A stretch of DNA of 64,000 nucleotides from Rhodoblastus acidophilus (GTDB taxonomy: Bacteria; Pseudomonadota; Alphaproteobacteria; Rhizobiales; Beijerinckiaceae), in NCBI RefSeq assembly GCF_025961575.1, contig NZ_JAOQNX010000005.1:1-64000 (forward strand), in the 5' to 3' direction. Positions 45,092-54,314 of this stretch are shown here, piece by piece. The translations under genes and the position numbers were made by a program. Below the pieces are notes generated by a model, which saw only the letters and a program-made list of their open reading frames with translations, did no database searches and was not told the DNA's origin. How positions within the stretch are numbered: position 1 is the first letter of the stretch; each line of letters starts with the position of its first letter.

Positions 45092-48000
45092 ATGATCTCG
45101 CGCATTCTCGCATTCTCGGTCCATCAACGCTGGGTGGTCGTCTTCCTCAGCCTGATGGCGGCGGCCTTCGGCCTGTTCGCCCTGCAAAAGCTGCCGATCG
45201 ACGCCGTGCCCGACATCACCAACAACCAGGTGCAGATCAACACGGTCGCGCCCTGGCTGTCGCCGCAGGACATTGAAAAGCAGGTCACGTTTCAGGTCGA
45301 AACCGCGCTCGCCGGCGCGACCGGGCTCGAATACACGCGCTCGCTCTCCCGCAACGGCTTTTCCCAGGTCACGGCGGTCTTCTCCGAAAAGACCGACATC
45401 TATTTCGCCCGCCAGCAGGTCAATGAGAGGCTGCGCGAGGCCAAGGCGTCGCTGCCGCTCGGCGTCGAGCCGCGCATGGGGCCGATCTCCACGGGCTTGG
45501 GCGAAATCTACATGTGGACTTTGTCCTACAAGCCGAAGCCGGAAAAAATCGAGACCAATCCGCCGGCCGGCTGGCAGCGGGACGGCGCCTATCTCACGCC
45601 GGAAGGCCAGAGCCTGCGCACGGAGATCGAGCAGGCCGCCTATCTGCGCACCGTGCAGAACTGGATCGTGCGGCCGCAGATCAAGACCGTCCCCGGCATT
45701 GCCGGCGTCGATTCCATCGGCGGCTATGAAAAACTCTATCAGGTCCAGCCCGATCCCAACCAGCTCATCGCCGCCGGCGTGTCCTTCGCCGATCTCGCCG
45801 CCGCGCTCGAAGCCAACAATTCCAGCCGCGGCGCCGGTTTTGTCGAGCGCAACGGCGAGGCCTATGTGGTGCGCGCCATCGGCCGGCTGGAAACCATCGC
45901 CGACATCGAGAATGTGGTGATCGCCTCGCGCGGCGGCGTGCCGATCCGCGTCAAGGATGTCGCCAAAGTGTCGATCGGCGCGGATCTGCGCACCGGCAGC
46001 GCCAGCGCCAATGGCGAAGAGGTGGTGGTCGGCACGGCGCTGATGCTGATCGGCGGCAACAGCCGCACGGCGGCGGCCTCCGTCGACGCCAGGATCGCCG
46101 AGATCGCCCGCAACATGCCGCCGGACATTGCGCTGACGCCGGTGCTCAACCGCATGCAGCTCGTCGACGCCACCGTGCGCACCGTGGCGAAAAACCTCGC
46201 CGAGGGCGCCGCGCTGGTCGTCGCCGTGTTGTTCCTGCTGCTCGGCAATCTGCGCGCGGCGCTGATCTGCGCGCTGGTGATCCCGTTCGCCATGCTGATG
46301 ACCTTCACCGGCATGGTCGAGACCCGGGTGAGCGCCAATCTGATGAGCCTGGGTGCGCTGGATTTCGGCCTGATCGTCGATGGCGCGGTGATCGTCACGG
46401 AAAACGCGCTGCGCCGGCTCGCCGAACGCCGCCACGCTCTGCGCCGCGCGCTCAGCCAGCCCGAGCGCATGAGCGTGGTGATCGGCGCGGCGCAGGAGAT
46501 GATCCGCCCCTCGCTGTTCGGCCAGGCGATCATCATGCTGGTCTATGTGCCGCTGCTCACCTTTACGGGGGTGGAAGGCAAGATGTTCCAGCCGATGGCG
46601 CTGACGGTGATCATGGCGCTGGTCGCGGCGTTCGTCCTGTCGCTGACGCTGGTTCCGGCGCTGATCGCCATCGCCATTCCCGCGCCCGAAACCGAAGAGG
46701 ACAACGCCCTCGTCCGCGCGATGCGCCGGGTCTACGCGCCGATGCTGGCCTTCGCCATGCGGGCGCCGGTGCGGACGGTCGCGGGCTCGACCGTCCTGTT
46801 CCTGCTGGCGCTGCTGCTGTTCGGCCGGCTCGGCCAGGAGTTCGTCCCAACCCTGGACGAGAAGAACATCGCCATGAACGCGCTGCGCATCCCCAGCGCC
46901 TCGCTCAACCAGTCGCAAGCGATGCAGGCGCAGGTGGAAAAGGCCATCGCCGCCTTTCCCGAGGTCAAGCTGGTCTATTCCAAGACAGGCACGGCGGAGG
47001 TCGCCTCCGACCCCATGCCGGTCAACAGTTCGGACACGTTCATCATCCTCAAGCCGCAGTCGGACTGGCCCGATCCGCAGGAGAGCAAGGAGGCGCTGCA
47101 GGCGCGGATCGCCGAGGCGGTCGGCGCATTGCCCGGCAATGTCACCGAGTTCTCCCAGCCGATCCAGTTGCGCTTCAACGAGCTGATCGCGGGCGTGCGC
47201 GGCGACATCGCCATAAAAGTGTTCGGCGATGAATTCGAGCCGATGCTGCGCGCCGCCAACCAGATCGCCGGCCTTTTGCGCACGGTTCCGGGCGCGCAGG
47301 ATGTGAAGGTCGAGCAGGTCAATGGCCTGCCCTCGCTGGAAATCGCCGTCGACAAGGAGGCGGCGGCGCGGTTCGGCCTCAGCGTTTCCGCGGTGCAGGA
47401 TGTGATCGGCGCCGCGGTCGGCGGCCGCGAGGTCGGCGTTGTCTTCGAAGGCGACCGCCGTTTCGCCCTGACCATTCGCTTGAGTGAAAACCTGCGCTCG
47501 GACATTGAGGCGCTAAAAAACCTCCCGGTCCCGCTGCCCGGCGTCGCGGGGAAGGCGCCGGTGGTGCTGATGAAGCAGATCGCCCGGTTCGACGAGCGCG
47601 ACGGTCCCAACCAGATTTCGCGCGAGAACGGCAAGCGCCGCGTGGTCGTCACCGCCAATGTCCGCGGCCGCGACGTGGCCTCGGTGGTCAGCGAAATCCA
47701 GCAGCGCACCCAGGCCGAGGTGGTGGTCCCCCCGGGCTATTGGCTGCAATGGGGCGGGCAGTTCGAAAACCTCGCCGCCGCCAAGGCGCGGCTGAGCCTG
47801 GTCGTGCCCGCCTGTTTCGCCATGATCCTGTTCCTGCTGTTCGCGGCGCTGGGACGGATGCGCGACGCGCTGCTGGTGTTCAGCGCCGTGCCTTTGGCGC
47901 TCACCGGCGGCATTGTCGGGCTCTGGGCGGCCGGACTGCCGTTTTCAGTGTCCGCGGCGGTCGGCTTCATCGCGCTCTCCGGCATCGCCGTGCTCAACGG

Positions 48001-48334
48001 CCTGGTGCTGCTCACCTATGTGAAGCAGTTGCAGGCGGAGGGCCGGTCGCTGCCGGAGGCGATCCGCGAGGGCGCGCTCACCCGCCTGCGCCCGGTGGCG
48101 ATGACGGCGCTGGTGGCGGCGCTGGGCTTCGCGCCGATGGCCTTGGCGACGGGCGCGGGCGCCGAAGTGCAAAAGCCGCTCGCCATTGTGGTGATCGGCG
48201 GGCTGATCAGCGCGACCCTGCTGACCCTGCTGGCGCTGCCGGCGCTCTATCTGCTGTTTGGCGGCAAGCGCGGCGCGGCGCGCGCAAGACCGCAAGCGGC
48301 GCCGGAGGTCATGGCGGGCAAGCGTCCGTCATGA
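45092..48334 (+). CDS. heavy-metal RND efflux pump (CusA/CzcA family)
   Basis: A 1,080-residue inner-membrane exporter of the HME-RND family. Typical N-terminal helix (WVVVFLSLMAAAFGLFALQK), the periplasmic pore domain with SLSRNGFSQVTAVF, TM4 with DFGLIVDGAVIVTENALRR (the proton-relay aspartates) and the C-terminal helix group ending in LALPALYLLFGG. The monovalent or divalent metal choice depends on residues I cannot assign with confidence. The cysteine-rich and His-rich genes upstream suggest copper, silver, zinc or cobalt. No outer-membrane factor gene is adjacent. Confidence 0.9.
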   Translation: MISRILAFSVHQRWVVVFLSLMAAAFGLFALQKLPIDAVPDITNNQVQINTVAPWLSPQDIEKQVTFQVETALAGATGLEYTRSLSRNGFSQVTAVFSEKTDIYFARQQVNERLREAKASLPLGVEPRMGPISTGLGEIYMWTLSYKPKPEKIETNPPAGWQRDGAYLTPEGQSLRTEIEQAAYLRTVQNWIVRPQIKTVPGIAGVDSIGGYEKLYQVQPDPNQLIAAGVSFADLAAALEANNSSRGAGFVERNGEAYVVRAIGRLETIADIENVVIASRGGVPIRVKDVAKVSIGADLRTGSASANGEEVVVGTALMLIGGNSRTAAASVDARIAEIARNMPPDIALTPVLNRMQLVDATVRTVAKNLAEGAALVVAVLFLLLGNLRAALICALVIPFAMLMTFTGMVETRVSANLMSLGALDFGLIVDGAVIVTENALRRLAERRHALRRALSQPERMSVVIGAAQEMIRPSLFGQAIIMLVYVPLLTFTGVEGKMFQPMALTVIMALVAAFVLSLTLVPALIAIAIPAPETEEDNALVRAMRRVYAPMLAFAMRAPVRTVAGSTVLFLLALLLFGRLGQEFVPTLDEKNIAMNALRIPSASLNQSQAMQAQVEKAIAAFPEVKLVYSKTGTAEVASDPMPVNSSDTFIILKPQSDWPDPQESKEALQARIAEAVGALPGNVTEFSQPIQLRFNELIAGVRGDIAIKVFGDEFEPMLRAANQIAGLLRTVPGAQDVKVEQVNGLPSLEIAVDKEAAARFGLSVSAVQDVIGAAVGGREVGVVFEGDRRFALTIRLSENLRSDIEALKNLPVPLPGVAGKAPVVLMKQIARFDERDGPNQISRENGKRRVVVTANVRGRDVASVVSEIQQRTQAEVVVPPGYWLQWGGQFENLAAAKARLSLVVPACFAMILFLLFAALGRMRDALLVFSAVPLALTGGIVGLWAAGLPFSVSAAVGFIALSGIAVLNGLVLLTYVKQLQAEGRSLPEAIREGALTRLRPVAMTALVAALGFAPMALATGAGAEVQKPLAIVVIGGLISATLLTLLALPALYLLFGGKRGAARARPQAAPEVMAGKRPS

Positions 48335-48432
48335 TCGCCTCGCCGTTGCGCGCGCTTTGTCAGGCGCGCGCAACGGCCCGCGCCGCATTTGAATGGGCAT
48401 GACGTCCTCGTCCGATCGCGTATAGTTTGGCC

Positions 48433-49014
48433 ATGGACATGCTGACATTCGTCACCGCCGCGGCTTCATTGCTGGCGACGCCCGGGCCGACCAACACCTT
48501 GCTGGCCGCCTCGGGCGCCAGCAGGGGCGTGCGGCGGTCGCTGCCACTGCTCGCCGCCGAACTCGCCGGCTATGGCCTCGCCATAGCGACGCTTCGCCTC
48601 GCCCTCGGCCCCTTGATCGCAAAAAGTCCGGCGCTTGGCGCGGGGCTCGGGCTCGCCGTGACGCTCTACCTGCTCCATGTCGCGGCCACCCTATGGCGGC
48701 GCGGCGCGGCGGAGGACGTTTGTGCGGGACCGATCACTTTTGCGCGCGTGTTCACCACCACTTTGCTGAACCCCAAGGCCCTGATCCTGGCGTTCACGGT
48801 CTTGCCGGCCCCGACAGATGCGGCGCTGTTTTCTTCCGCCGCTCTGCTGGCGGCGCTGATCCCTGTTCTGGGAGGGAGCTGGCTGGCGATGGGCGCCCTG
48901 GTCCGGCAAAACGGCGCCCTCGCGGCGAGGGGCGGCGTCGTCTACCGGTTCAGCGCCCTGGTCCTGGTCGGGTTCGCCGCAATGATCGGCACGCATGCGC
49001 TCGGCATCGCGTAA
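48433..49014 (+). CDS. LysE-family amino-acid exporter
   Basis: A 193-residue membrane protein from the ATG at 48433. Five to six hydrophobic helices and the N-terminal pattern LLATPGPTNTLLAASGASRG identify a LysE/RhtB-type exporter; the family motif GPGP is seen here as TPGPTN. The C-terminal half has LNPKALILAFTVLP, another typical segment. Substrate (amino acid or threonine-like) unknown. It is convergent with the Rrf2 gene. Confidence 0.85.
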   Translation: MDMLTFVTAAASLLATPGPTNTLLAASGASRGVRRSLPLLAAELAGYGLAIATLRLALGPLIAKSPALGAGLGLAVTLYLLHVAATLWRRGAAEDVCAGPITFARVFTTTLLNPKALILAFTVLPAPTDAALFSSAALLAALIPVLGGSWLAMGALVRQNGALAARGGVVYRFSALVLVGFAAMIGTHALGIA

Positions 49015-49028
49015 GTCCCGCGCGCCGC

Positions 49029-49463
49029 CTATCTCGGCGCAAACTGCCGGTTGAGGCCGCGCACGCGCATGGCCGCGATCGAGGTCCGGTCCAAAATCAG
49101 CGCCATGGCGTCGCGGACGTCGAGCATGACGTCGCGGATGGCGCAGGCGTCGACATCGCCGCAATCGGTGCAAGGCCGATAGGCGGTGCGGCTGGCGCAG
49201 GCGATCGGCGCGAGCGGTCCGTCGAGGATGCGGATGATCTGGCCGGCGGTGATCGCGTCGGCGGGGCGCGCCAATTGGTAGCCGCCGCCCTTGCCCTTCT
49301 TGCTGGTCAGCAGGCCCGCCTTGGTCAGCTCCAGAAGGATCGCGTCCAGAAACTTGCGCGGAATATTATTGTCCTGCGCGATGGTGGCGGCGAGCGCGAT
49401 CCCGTCGGCGCCGGCGAGATGGATCATCGCCTTCAGCCCGTATTTGGCCTTGTTGGAGAGCAT
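49029..49463 (-). CDS. Rrf2-family transcriptional regulator
   Basis: A 144-residue regulator with the Rrf2 winged helix at the N-terminus (MLSNKAKYGLKAMIHLAG, then NNIPRKFLDAILLELTKAGLL and GKGGGYQLARPA) and three cysteines in CTDCGDVDACAIRD near residue 100, the position where RirA, IscR and NsrR bind an iron-sulfur cluster. It may sense iron, redox or nitric oxide. It follows the cupin-XRE gene by 13 bases on the same strand; the two are probably an operon. Target genes unknown. Confidence 0.85.
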   Translation of the reverse strand: MLSNKAKYGLKAMIHLAGADGIALAATIAQDNNIPRKFLDAILLELTKAGLLTSKKGKGGGYQLARPADAITAGQIIRILDGPLAPIACASRTAYRPCTDCGDVDACAIRDVMLDVRDAMALILDRTSIAAMRVRGLNRQFAPR

Positions 49464-49476
49464 TCTCTAAAATTCC

Positions 49477-50109
49477 TCAGTCGCGGACGCCATAGGCGAG
49501 CACGAGATGCGCGATCACGGCTTCCGCGCCCAGGGCGCGATAGGCGTGCGGAACGTCGGCGTCGAAATGGATGGCGTCGCCGGGGCCGAGCCGATGCGGC
49601 GGTTCGCGGCCCGCGACGATTTCAAGCTCGCCTTGCACGACAAGGATGTTTTCCGACGTGCCGGGCGCATGGGCCTGGGATTGTTCGTGGTGGCCGGGGG
49701 CGATGGTCAGTTCGTAGATTTCGACGCGCGGCGTTTCGCCGAACACGGTCAAGGCGCGCGAGCGAAAGGCGCCGCCGCTGGAAATCAGGACATTGGCGTC
49801 GGATTTGCGGATCACGGCCGCGCCGCTGCGACGGGTCGGGGCGATCAGGCTGCCGAAGGGCACGTCGAGCGCATTGGCGATTTTCCAGAGCACATCGATG
49901 CTGGGCGCGCGCTGGCCGTTGACGATGGCCCTGAGCTGGTCCTCGTCCACGCCGGCGAAATCCGCCAGCCGCTCCAGGGCGCCGTCCTCCCGCCGCAGGC
50001 GCGCGCGAAGCCGCGCAGCGGTGATCAGCGTCAAATCCTGTTCGGTGACCGGCGGCCCTTCGACATGCTTGGCGTTCACGTGACGGCTCCTAAAATCCAT
50101 GAACACCAT
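49477..50109 (-). CDS. XRE-family regulator with C-terminal cupin
   Basis: A 210-residue protein from an ATG with AGGAGG eight bases upstream. Residues about 40-90 are a helix-turn-helix of the XRE type (RLADFAGVDEDQLRAIVNGQRAPSIDVLWK is split by me into parts: LADFAGVDEDQL and APSIDVLWKIANALD). The C-terminal cupin domain (LTIAPGHHEQSQAHAPGTSE, HRLGPGDAIHFDADVPH) has the His/Glu metal motif. Such regulators control amine, polyamine or sulfur metabolism genes. It is divergent from the methyltransferase gene. Confidence 0.83.
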   Translation of the reverse strand: MVFMDFRSRHVNAKHVEGPPVTEQDLTLITAARLRARLRREDGALERLADFAGVDEDQLRAIVNGQRAPSIDVLWKIANALDVPFGSLIAPTRRSGAAVIRKSDANVLISSGGAFRSRALTVFGETPRVEIYELTIAPGHHEQSQAHAPGTSENILVVQGELEIVAGREPPHRLGPGDAIHFDADVPHAYRALGAEAVIAHLVLAYGVRD

Positions 50110-50271
50110 GGAATAAACCTCCTGTGCCGCAGGTCAAGCCGGCGCCGCCGTCCTATCAGGGCAAGCCAGCCGTCCGGGATCGACGAAGGCCACGCGGGTT
50201 TAGGCCAGCACTTGTTTACCTCTCAATCCTAACCTGTGATCGATCATGTGGTACAGGCGAGGAAGAGCTTG

Positions 50272-51075
50272 ATGGCGTCCATAGCGCGTGCGGTCATATC
50301 GATGCTGTCTCGAACATCTCTCGGGAAGATCGCCGGGGCCGTTCCCGGCGTGGAAAACCTTTATCGCGACCTGGCATGGACCAGCCCGAGGCTCTGTGGC
50401 CAACACTTCGGCTCCTACGCCACCTACGACGAGGCCCTGACCGCAATTCCGAAGAAGCTTGCAAAGGGCTGGGATCACAGTGAACTCAATGCCGCAGATC
50501 ACTTTCAGCCGTCGATGTTTGCATCGCTGTTCTGGCTGCGCGAATTGTTGCGGCCCGGGGATCGTATCGTCGACTTCGGTGGAAGTGTCGGCAATTTATA
50601 CTATGCCTTCACCGGCCGGTCGCCGTTACCTGAAGGCGCCAGCTGGCATATTATCGAAGTGCCCGCGACCGCAGAGAAAGGCCGCAGACTTGCGGAGCGC
50701 CGCGGAGCATCGAACTTGAATTTCTGGACTGGCATCGAAGATGTCGGGTCTTACGATATTTTGTTTAGCGCCGGCTGCCTACAGTATATGGACACTGACG
50801 TCACCGAATTCATTCCCGGCGCGAAGAAACCAAGGGCCGTCATCATAAACAAGATTCCGCTTGGCGAGCGCCCGCAGTTCTGGACCTTGCAGAACCTGGA
50901 AAGATACGCATCTCCTTATCGTGTGTTCAACGAAGATGAACTGCTCTGTTCCATGAAGGAGCAGGGGTACCGCGTTCGCGATCGTTGGCCGGTTTCGGAA
51001 CTTAAGATTGAAATTCCTTTCCATCCGGAGCTTTTCTTGAATGAACAGGCAGGCCTCGTCTTCGAACGCGGCTGA
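50272..51075 (+). CDS. TIGR04325-type methyltransferase
   Basis: About 267 residues from the ATG at 50272 (AGGAAGAG upstream; a GTG at 50236 also possible). The AdoMet-binding motif is DRIVDFGGSVGNLYYAF near residue 95, followed by WHIIEVPATAEKG and the typical C-terminal LFSAGCLQYMD. These fit the TIGR04325 family, often found in polysaccharide or surface-antigen loci. No sugar-modifying genes lie nearby and a decayed IS follows, so it may be a relic of a lost cluster. Base composition is more A/T-rich than the flanks. Confidence 0.75.
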   Translation: MASIARAVISMLSRTSLGKIAGAVPGVENLYRDLAWTSPRLCGQHFGSYATYDEALTAIPKKLAKGWDHSELNAADHFQPSMFASLFWLRELLRPGDRIVDFGGSVGNLYYAFTGRSPLPEGASWHIIEVPATAEKGRRLAERRGASNLNFWTGIEDVGSYDILFSAGCLQYMDTDVTEFIPGAKKPRAVIINKIPLGERPQFWTLQNLERYASPYRVFNEDELLCSMKEQGYRVRDRWPVSELKIEIPFHPELFLNEQAGLVFERG

Positions 51076-51144
51076 ATAACCTGAATTTCTCCCGCGTCTC
51101 GAAGCCACTGTGAGCCGCTCCGGCTTTGCCGGAGGCCGTTTTGG

Positions 51145-51537
51145 TCAAATCAGGCCGCGATGGCGGTCTGATTGAGCGAGGCGATCATAGCGCGCCTCCG
51201 TTTCGGCAGGCGGGATGTCGCCCATTGGCTCCAGCAGCCGGCGGCGATTGAACCAGTCGACCCATTCCAGCGTCGCGACACAAATTGGCTGCCGCGGTCG
51301 CTGTGATGGACGAGGCCGTCGCCATGGATCGAAGTCCACTTGCTCTCCGGCGAGCTGGTCGCCTCGAACGTTGACCCATCCCGGTCTGGCCAGGGAAACG
51401 ACGGCGCCCCCCGTCGACCACACCGCGACAGGGGACACGATCGCCGCGAGTCGGCGCGCAAAATATTTCGGTTTGACCCTTCCTCGCCGGCAAACAGTTC
51501 TTTCCTGGGGCCGCCAAGGTTTGGAAGGGCCATCCAT
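51145..51537 (-). pseudogene. decayed IS3-family transposase
   Basis: Two frames on the minus strand carry pieces of an IS3-type integrase: GDGLVHHSDRGSQFVSRRW in one frame and LEWVDWFNRRRLLEPMGDIP in the other, the normal order but with about fifty residues missing between them, and a further frame change near the end (SLNQTAIAA is in the first frame). No start, no complete DDE triad and no terminal repeats were identified. It cannot be active and marks a former insertion beside the methyltransferase gene. Confidence 0.7.
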
Positions 51538-51712
51538 TGACCTGAGAAACCTTATAATCTACTAATTTTATATAGTTAAGCAGCGCTGACAACGCAAACA
51601 ACGCTGGAGAGGCGTCATGAAGACTTCGCTTCGATGTCGGACGGTCGTTTCGTCCCAAAAGTTTCCGCGCGCGATTCGCGCCGCCGTCCCTCCTTGCAAC
51701 CCCTGGTCTCCT

Positions 51713-51907
51713 ATGTCCCATGCTTATGTCATCGAGTGCGGCGAACTGGCCGCCGGCATCGTCACGCGAGAGAGTCGCGGTTTCATCTTCCACGCCGCGG
51801 CGGACGCGTTCCTCCGGCTCAACGGGCAGACGTTCCAAACGCCTCAGGAGGCGCAACGCGCCGCCGAGAACCTGCGCCGCAAGAAAAGGCCCCGCGCACG
51901 CTCGTGA
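51713..51907 (+). CDS. small alphaproteobacterial protein
   Basis: A 64-residue protein from the ATG at 51713. Its pattern (YVIECGELAAGIVTRESRGF, then FLRLNGQTFQTPQEAQRAAEN) looks like ordinary folded protein, with a beta-hairpin followed by a helix, and resembles short conserved hypotheticals I have seen in Hyphomicrobiales. It ends shortly before a strong terminator. Function unknown. Confidence 0.55.
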   Translation: MSHAYVIECGELAAGIVTRESRGFIFHAAADAFLRLNGQTFQTPQEAQRAAENLRRKKRPRARS

Positions 51908-51944
51908 TTGAGATTTGACGTCCTCCTTCCGGCGTCAAACATCC

Positions 51945-51979
51945 CGCCCGAACGGCCTGCCGCCGTTCGGGCGCTTTTG
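51945..51979 (+). terminator. strong rho-independent terminator
   Basis: CGCCCGAACGGC pairs with GCCGTTCGGGCG around a five-base loop and is followed by CTTTTGT. It ends the small gene upstream and separates it from the ABC/CoA-transferase cluster. Confidence 0.85.
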
Positions 51980-52123
51980 TCCTCCGGCGCTGGCGGGGGA
52001 GCGCCGCCTTGAAAGCGCATTGCAGGGTTGATCCAGACGCATGTCGGGCGAAAACGCCCGAAAACACGTCGCTGTCCGGCGCCTAGGCGGGGCGCCTCCT
52101 CCCTGCGCAAAAAGATTTATCTT

Positions 52124-52142
52124 GTCTATAAAAATAATAGAC
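52124..52142. promoter_or_regulatory. palindromic operator-like site upstream of the ABC cluster
   Basis: GTCTAT and ATAGAC are separated by an AAAAATA spacer, within an unusually A/T-rich tract, about 65 bases before the binding-protein start. Position and symmetry suit a regulator site overlapping the promoter of the cluster. The regulator is not identifiable; no regulator gene lies beside the cluster. Confidence 0.45.
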
Positions 52143-52205
52143 TATAGCCTTTGCTCCATCTTCGCGGGCGCTGTCGCATGCGCCTGCAAACGGAACAGGG
52201 TCCAC

Positions 52206-53294
52206 ATGAGCAACAGCAAATCTTCCGGATCGCGCCGCACTTTCCTCGCCGGCGCCGCAGCTTTCGGCGCCGCGGCCCCGCTGGCCCTCGCTGCGCAAAA
52301 GGTCTTCGCCACCCCGCAGATCCAGCGCGCGCCCTTCGACGGCGCGCCGATCTGCACGACCGGCGCCGCCGACGCCGCCGCGCCCGCCGCCGGAAACCTG
52401 AAGAAGATCACCTTCGCCTGGAACGCCGGGGCCTCCTGCCTGGTCGGCGTCACCGTCGCCAAGGAGAAGGGGTTTTTCGCCAAGCACGGCCTCGACGTCA
52501 CCCTGGTCAATTACGCGGGCTCGACCGACCAGTTGCTGGAAACGCTCGCCACCGGCAAGGCGGACGCCGCCGCCGGTATGGCGCTGCGCTGGCTCAAGCC
52601 GATGGAGCAGGGGTTTGACGTCAAAATCGTCGCCAGCACCCATGGCGGCTGCCTGCGCCTGCTCGCCCCCACCGCTTCCGACATCAAGAGCCTCCAGGAC
52701 CTCAAGGGCAAGATCATCGCCGTCAGCGACATGAACTCGCCCGGCAAGAACTTCTTCGCCATCCGGCTGAAGAAAGTCGGCCTCGATCCCGAAAAGGACG
52801 TGGAGTGGAAGCAGTTCCCCGGTCCGCTGCTGCGCGTCTCCGTGGAAAAGGGCGAGGCCCACGCGCTCGCCGACAATGACCCCATCACCTTCCTGTTCCA
52901 GAAGGACGGCTCCTTCCGCGAAATCTCCTCCAACAATGACGGCGACTACGCCTCGCGCGTCTGCTGCATCATCGGCGTGCGCGGCAGTCTGCTGCGCGAG
53001 GACAAGGCGGCGGCGACGTCGCTGGCGCTGGCCTTGATCGAGGCGGCGGAATTCGCCGCGCATCACCCGGAGGAGGCGGCGGCGACCTATGCGCCCTACG
53101 CGCCGGGCAAGGTCGAGCTGGCCGACCTCGTCACTTTGGCGAAATACCACAAGCACCACAACCATCCCGTCGGCGTCGACCTCAAGAAGCAGCTAGCGCT
53201 CTACGCCGAGGAGCTGAAGCTGGTGTCGATCTTCAAGCCCTCCACCGATCCCAAGAAATTCGCCGAACGCATTTATGCGGACGTGGTGAGCTGA
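52206..53294 (+). CDS. ABC transporter substrate-binding protein (NMT1/SsuA-like), Tat-exported
   Basis: A 362-residue periplasmic binding protein. The N-terminal SRRTFLAGAAAFGAAAPLA is a twin-arginine signal. The mature part has the NMT1/SsuA layout (ITFAWNAGASCLVGVTVAKE, then LETLATGKADAAAGMAL and LKGKIIAVSDMNSPGK). Such proteins bind sulfonates, nitrate, taurine or pyrimidine precursors. Two cysteines near residue 260 (RVCCIIGV) are unusual. It heads a tight plus-strand cluster with permease and ATPase, and then CoA-dependent enzymes, so the substrate is probably a small acid used as carbon or sulfur source. Confidence 0.85.
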   Translation: MSNSKSSGSRRTFLAGAAAFGAAAPLALAAQKVFATPQIQRAPFDGAPICTTGAADAAAPAAGNLKKITFAWNAGASCLVGVTVAKEKGFFAKHGLDVTLVNYAGSTDQLLETLATGKADAAAGMALRWLKPMEQGFDVKIVASTHGGCLRLLAPTASDIKSLQDLKGKIIAVSDMNSPGKNFFAIRLKKVGLDPEKDVEWKQFPGPLLRVSVEKGEAHALADNDPITFLFQKDGSFREISSNNDGDYASRVCCIIGVRGSLLREDKAAATSLALALIEAAEFAAHHPEEAAATYAPYAPGKVELADLVTLAKYHKHHNHPVGVDLKKQLALYAEELKLVSIFKPSTDPKKFAERIYADVVS

Positions 53295-53303
53295 GGAGGT
53301 TTC

Positions 53304-54314
53304 ATGTCGCTGCTCTCGATCGAGGCTGAAGCCTCAAGAGGCGCGCCGGCGCTCCCGTCACGGGAGACGCTGACGCGCGCCGCGCTGGCGATCGCGGCCG
53401 GCGCGGCCTGGCTCGTTTTCGCCGTGATCACGGAGACCTGGCCTGACGCCGGAGAATGGGGGCGGGGGCCGGAACTGGCCCGCGCCACCGGCGGCTTTGG
53501 CGGCGCGCTGATCCTCGCCGGCCTGTTCGGCGGCTTTTTCCCGCGCGTCGCCGCGCGGGTGCGGCGCTACACCCCGTGGCTGCTGGCGCTCGGCCTGGTC
53601 TTCATCCTCTGGCAGCTGACGACGGCCAAGCTGGCGATGCTGCCGCAGCCGTTCTTCCCGCCGCCGCATGCGCTGGTCGAAGTGTTCGTCGACGATTGGC
53701 CAAAACTCTGGGAAAGCGTGGTCGCCTCGATCCGGCTGGAGCTGCTCGGCTTCCTCGCCGGCGCCGTGGCCGGCTTCCTCGTCGGCGTGTCGCTCGGCTG
53801 GTCGCGCGCCTTCGGCTATTGGGTGCATCCGGTGATGCGGCTGATCGGTCCGATGCCCTCGATCGCCTGGCTGCCCATCGCCTTCTTCGCCTTCCCCTCG
53901 AGCTTTTCGGCCTCCATCTTCCTGATCGGCCTGACCACGGGCTTTCCGGTCGCCGTGCTCACTTGGTCGGGGGTCGCCAGCGTCAATTCCGCCTATTACG
54001 ACGTCGCCCGCACGCTCGGCGCCAGCCGCGCCTTCCTGATTTTCAAGGTCGCGATCCCGGCGGCCTTGCCGCATGTGTTCGTCGGCCTGTTCATGGGGCT
54101 CGGCGCCTCCTTCGCCGTGCTGGTCACGGCGGAAATGATGGGCGTGAAGGCGGGACTCGGCTTCTATCTGCAATGGGCGCAGGGCTGGGCCTCCTACGCC
54201 AACATGTATGCGGCGCTGCTGGTGATGTCGCTGATGTGCTCCGGTCTGATCACGCTGCTGTTCCGGCTGCGCGACCGGTTGCTGTCTTGGCAGAAGGCGG
54301 AGGTGCAGTGGTGA
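53304..54314 (+). CDS. ABC transporter permease (SsuC/TauC-like)
   Basis: A 336-residue membrane protein. The first 110 residues add three extra hydrophobic segments before the normal permease core. The core carries the BPD_transp_1 pattern with SIRLELLGFLAGAVAGFLVG and the EAA-like loop DVARTLGASRAFLIFKVAIP that docks the ATPase. It overlaps the ATPase gene by four bases. It starts nine bases after the binding-protein gene. Confidence 0.88.
   Translation: MSLLSIEAEASRGAPALPSRETLTRAALAIAAGAAWLVFAVITETWPDAGEWGRGPELARATGGFGGALILAGLFGGFFPRVAARVRRYTPWLLALGLVFILWQLTTAKLAMLPQPFFPPPHALVEVFVDDWPKLWESVVASIRLELLGFLAGAVAGFLVGVSLGWSRAFGYWVHPVMRLIGPMPSIAWLPIAFFAFPSSFSASIFLIGLTTGFPVAVLTWSGVASVNSAYYDVARTLGASRAFLIFKVAIPAALPHVFVGLFMGLGASFAVLVTAEMMGVKAGLGFYLQWAQGWASYANMYAALLVMSLMCSGLITLLFRLRDRLLSWQKAEVQW

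Noticed and set aside
45041-46918. A 625-codon minus-strand frame opposite the RND pump gene
   Set aside because: Extremely His-, Arg- and Asp-rich composition typical of antisense reading of a G+C-rich gene; the pump frame has intact family motifs.
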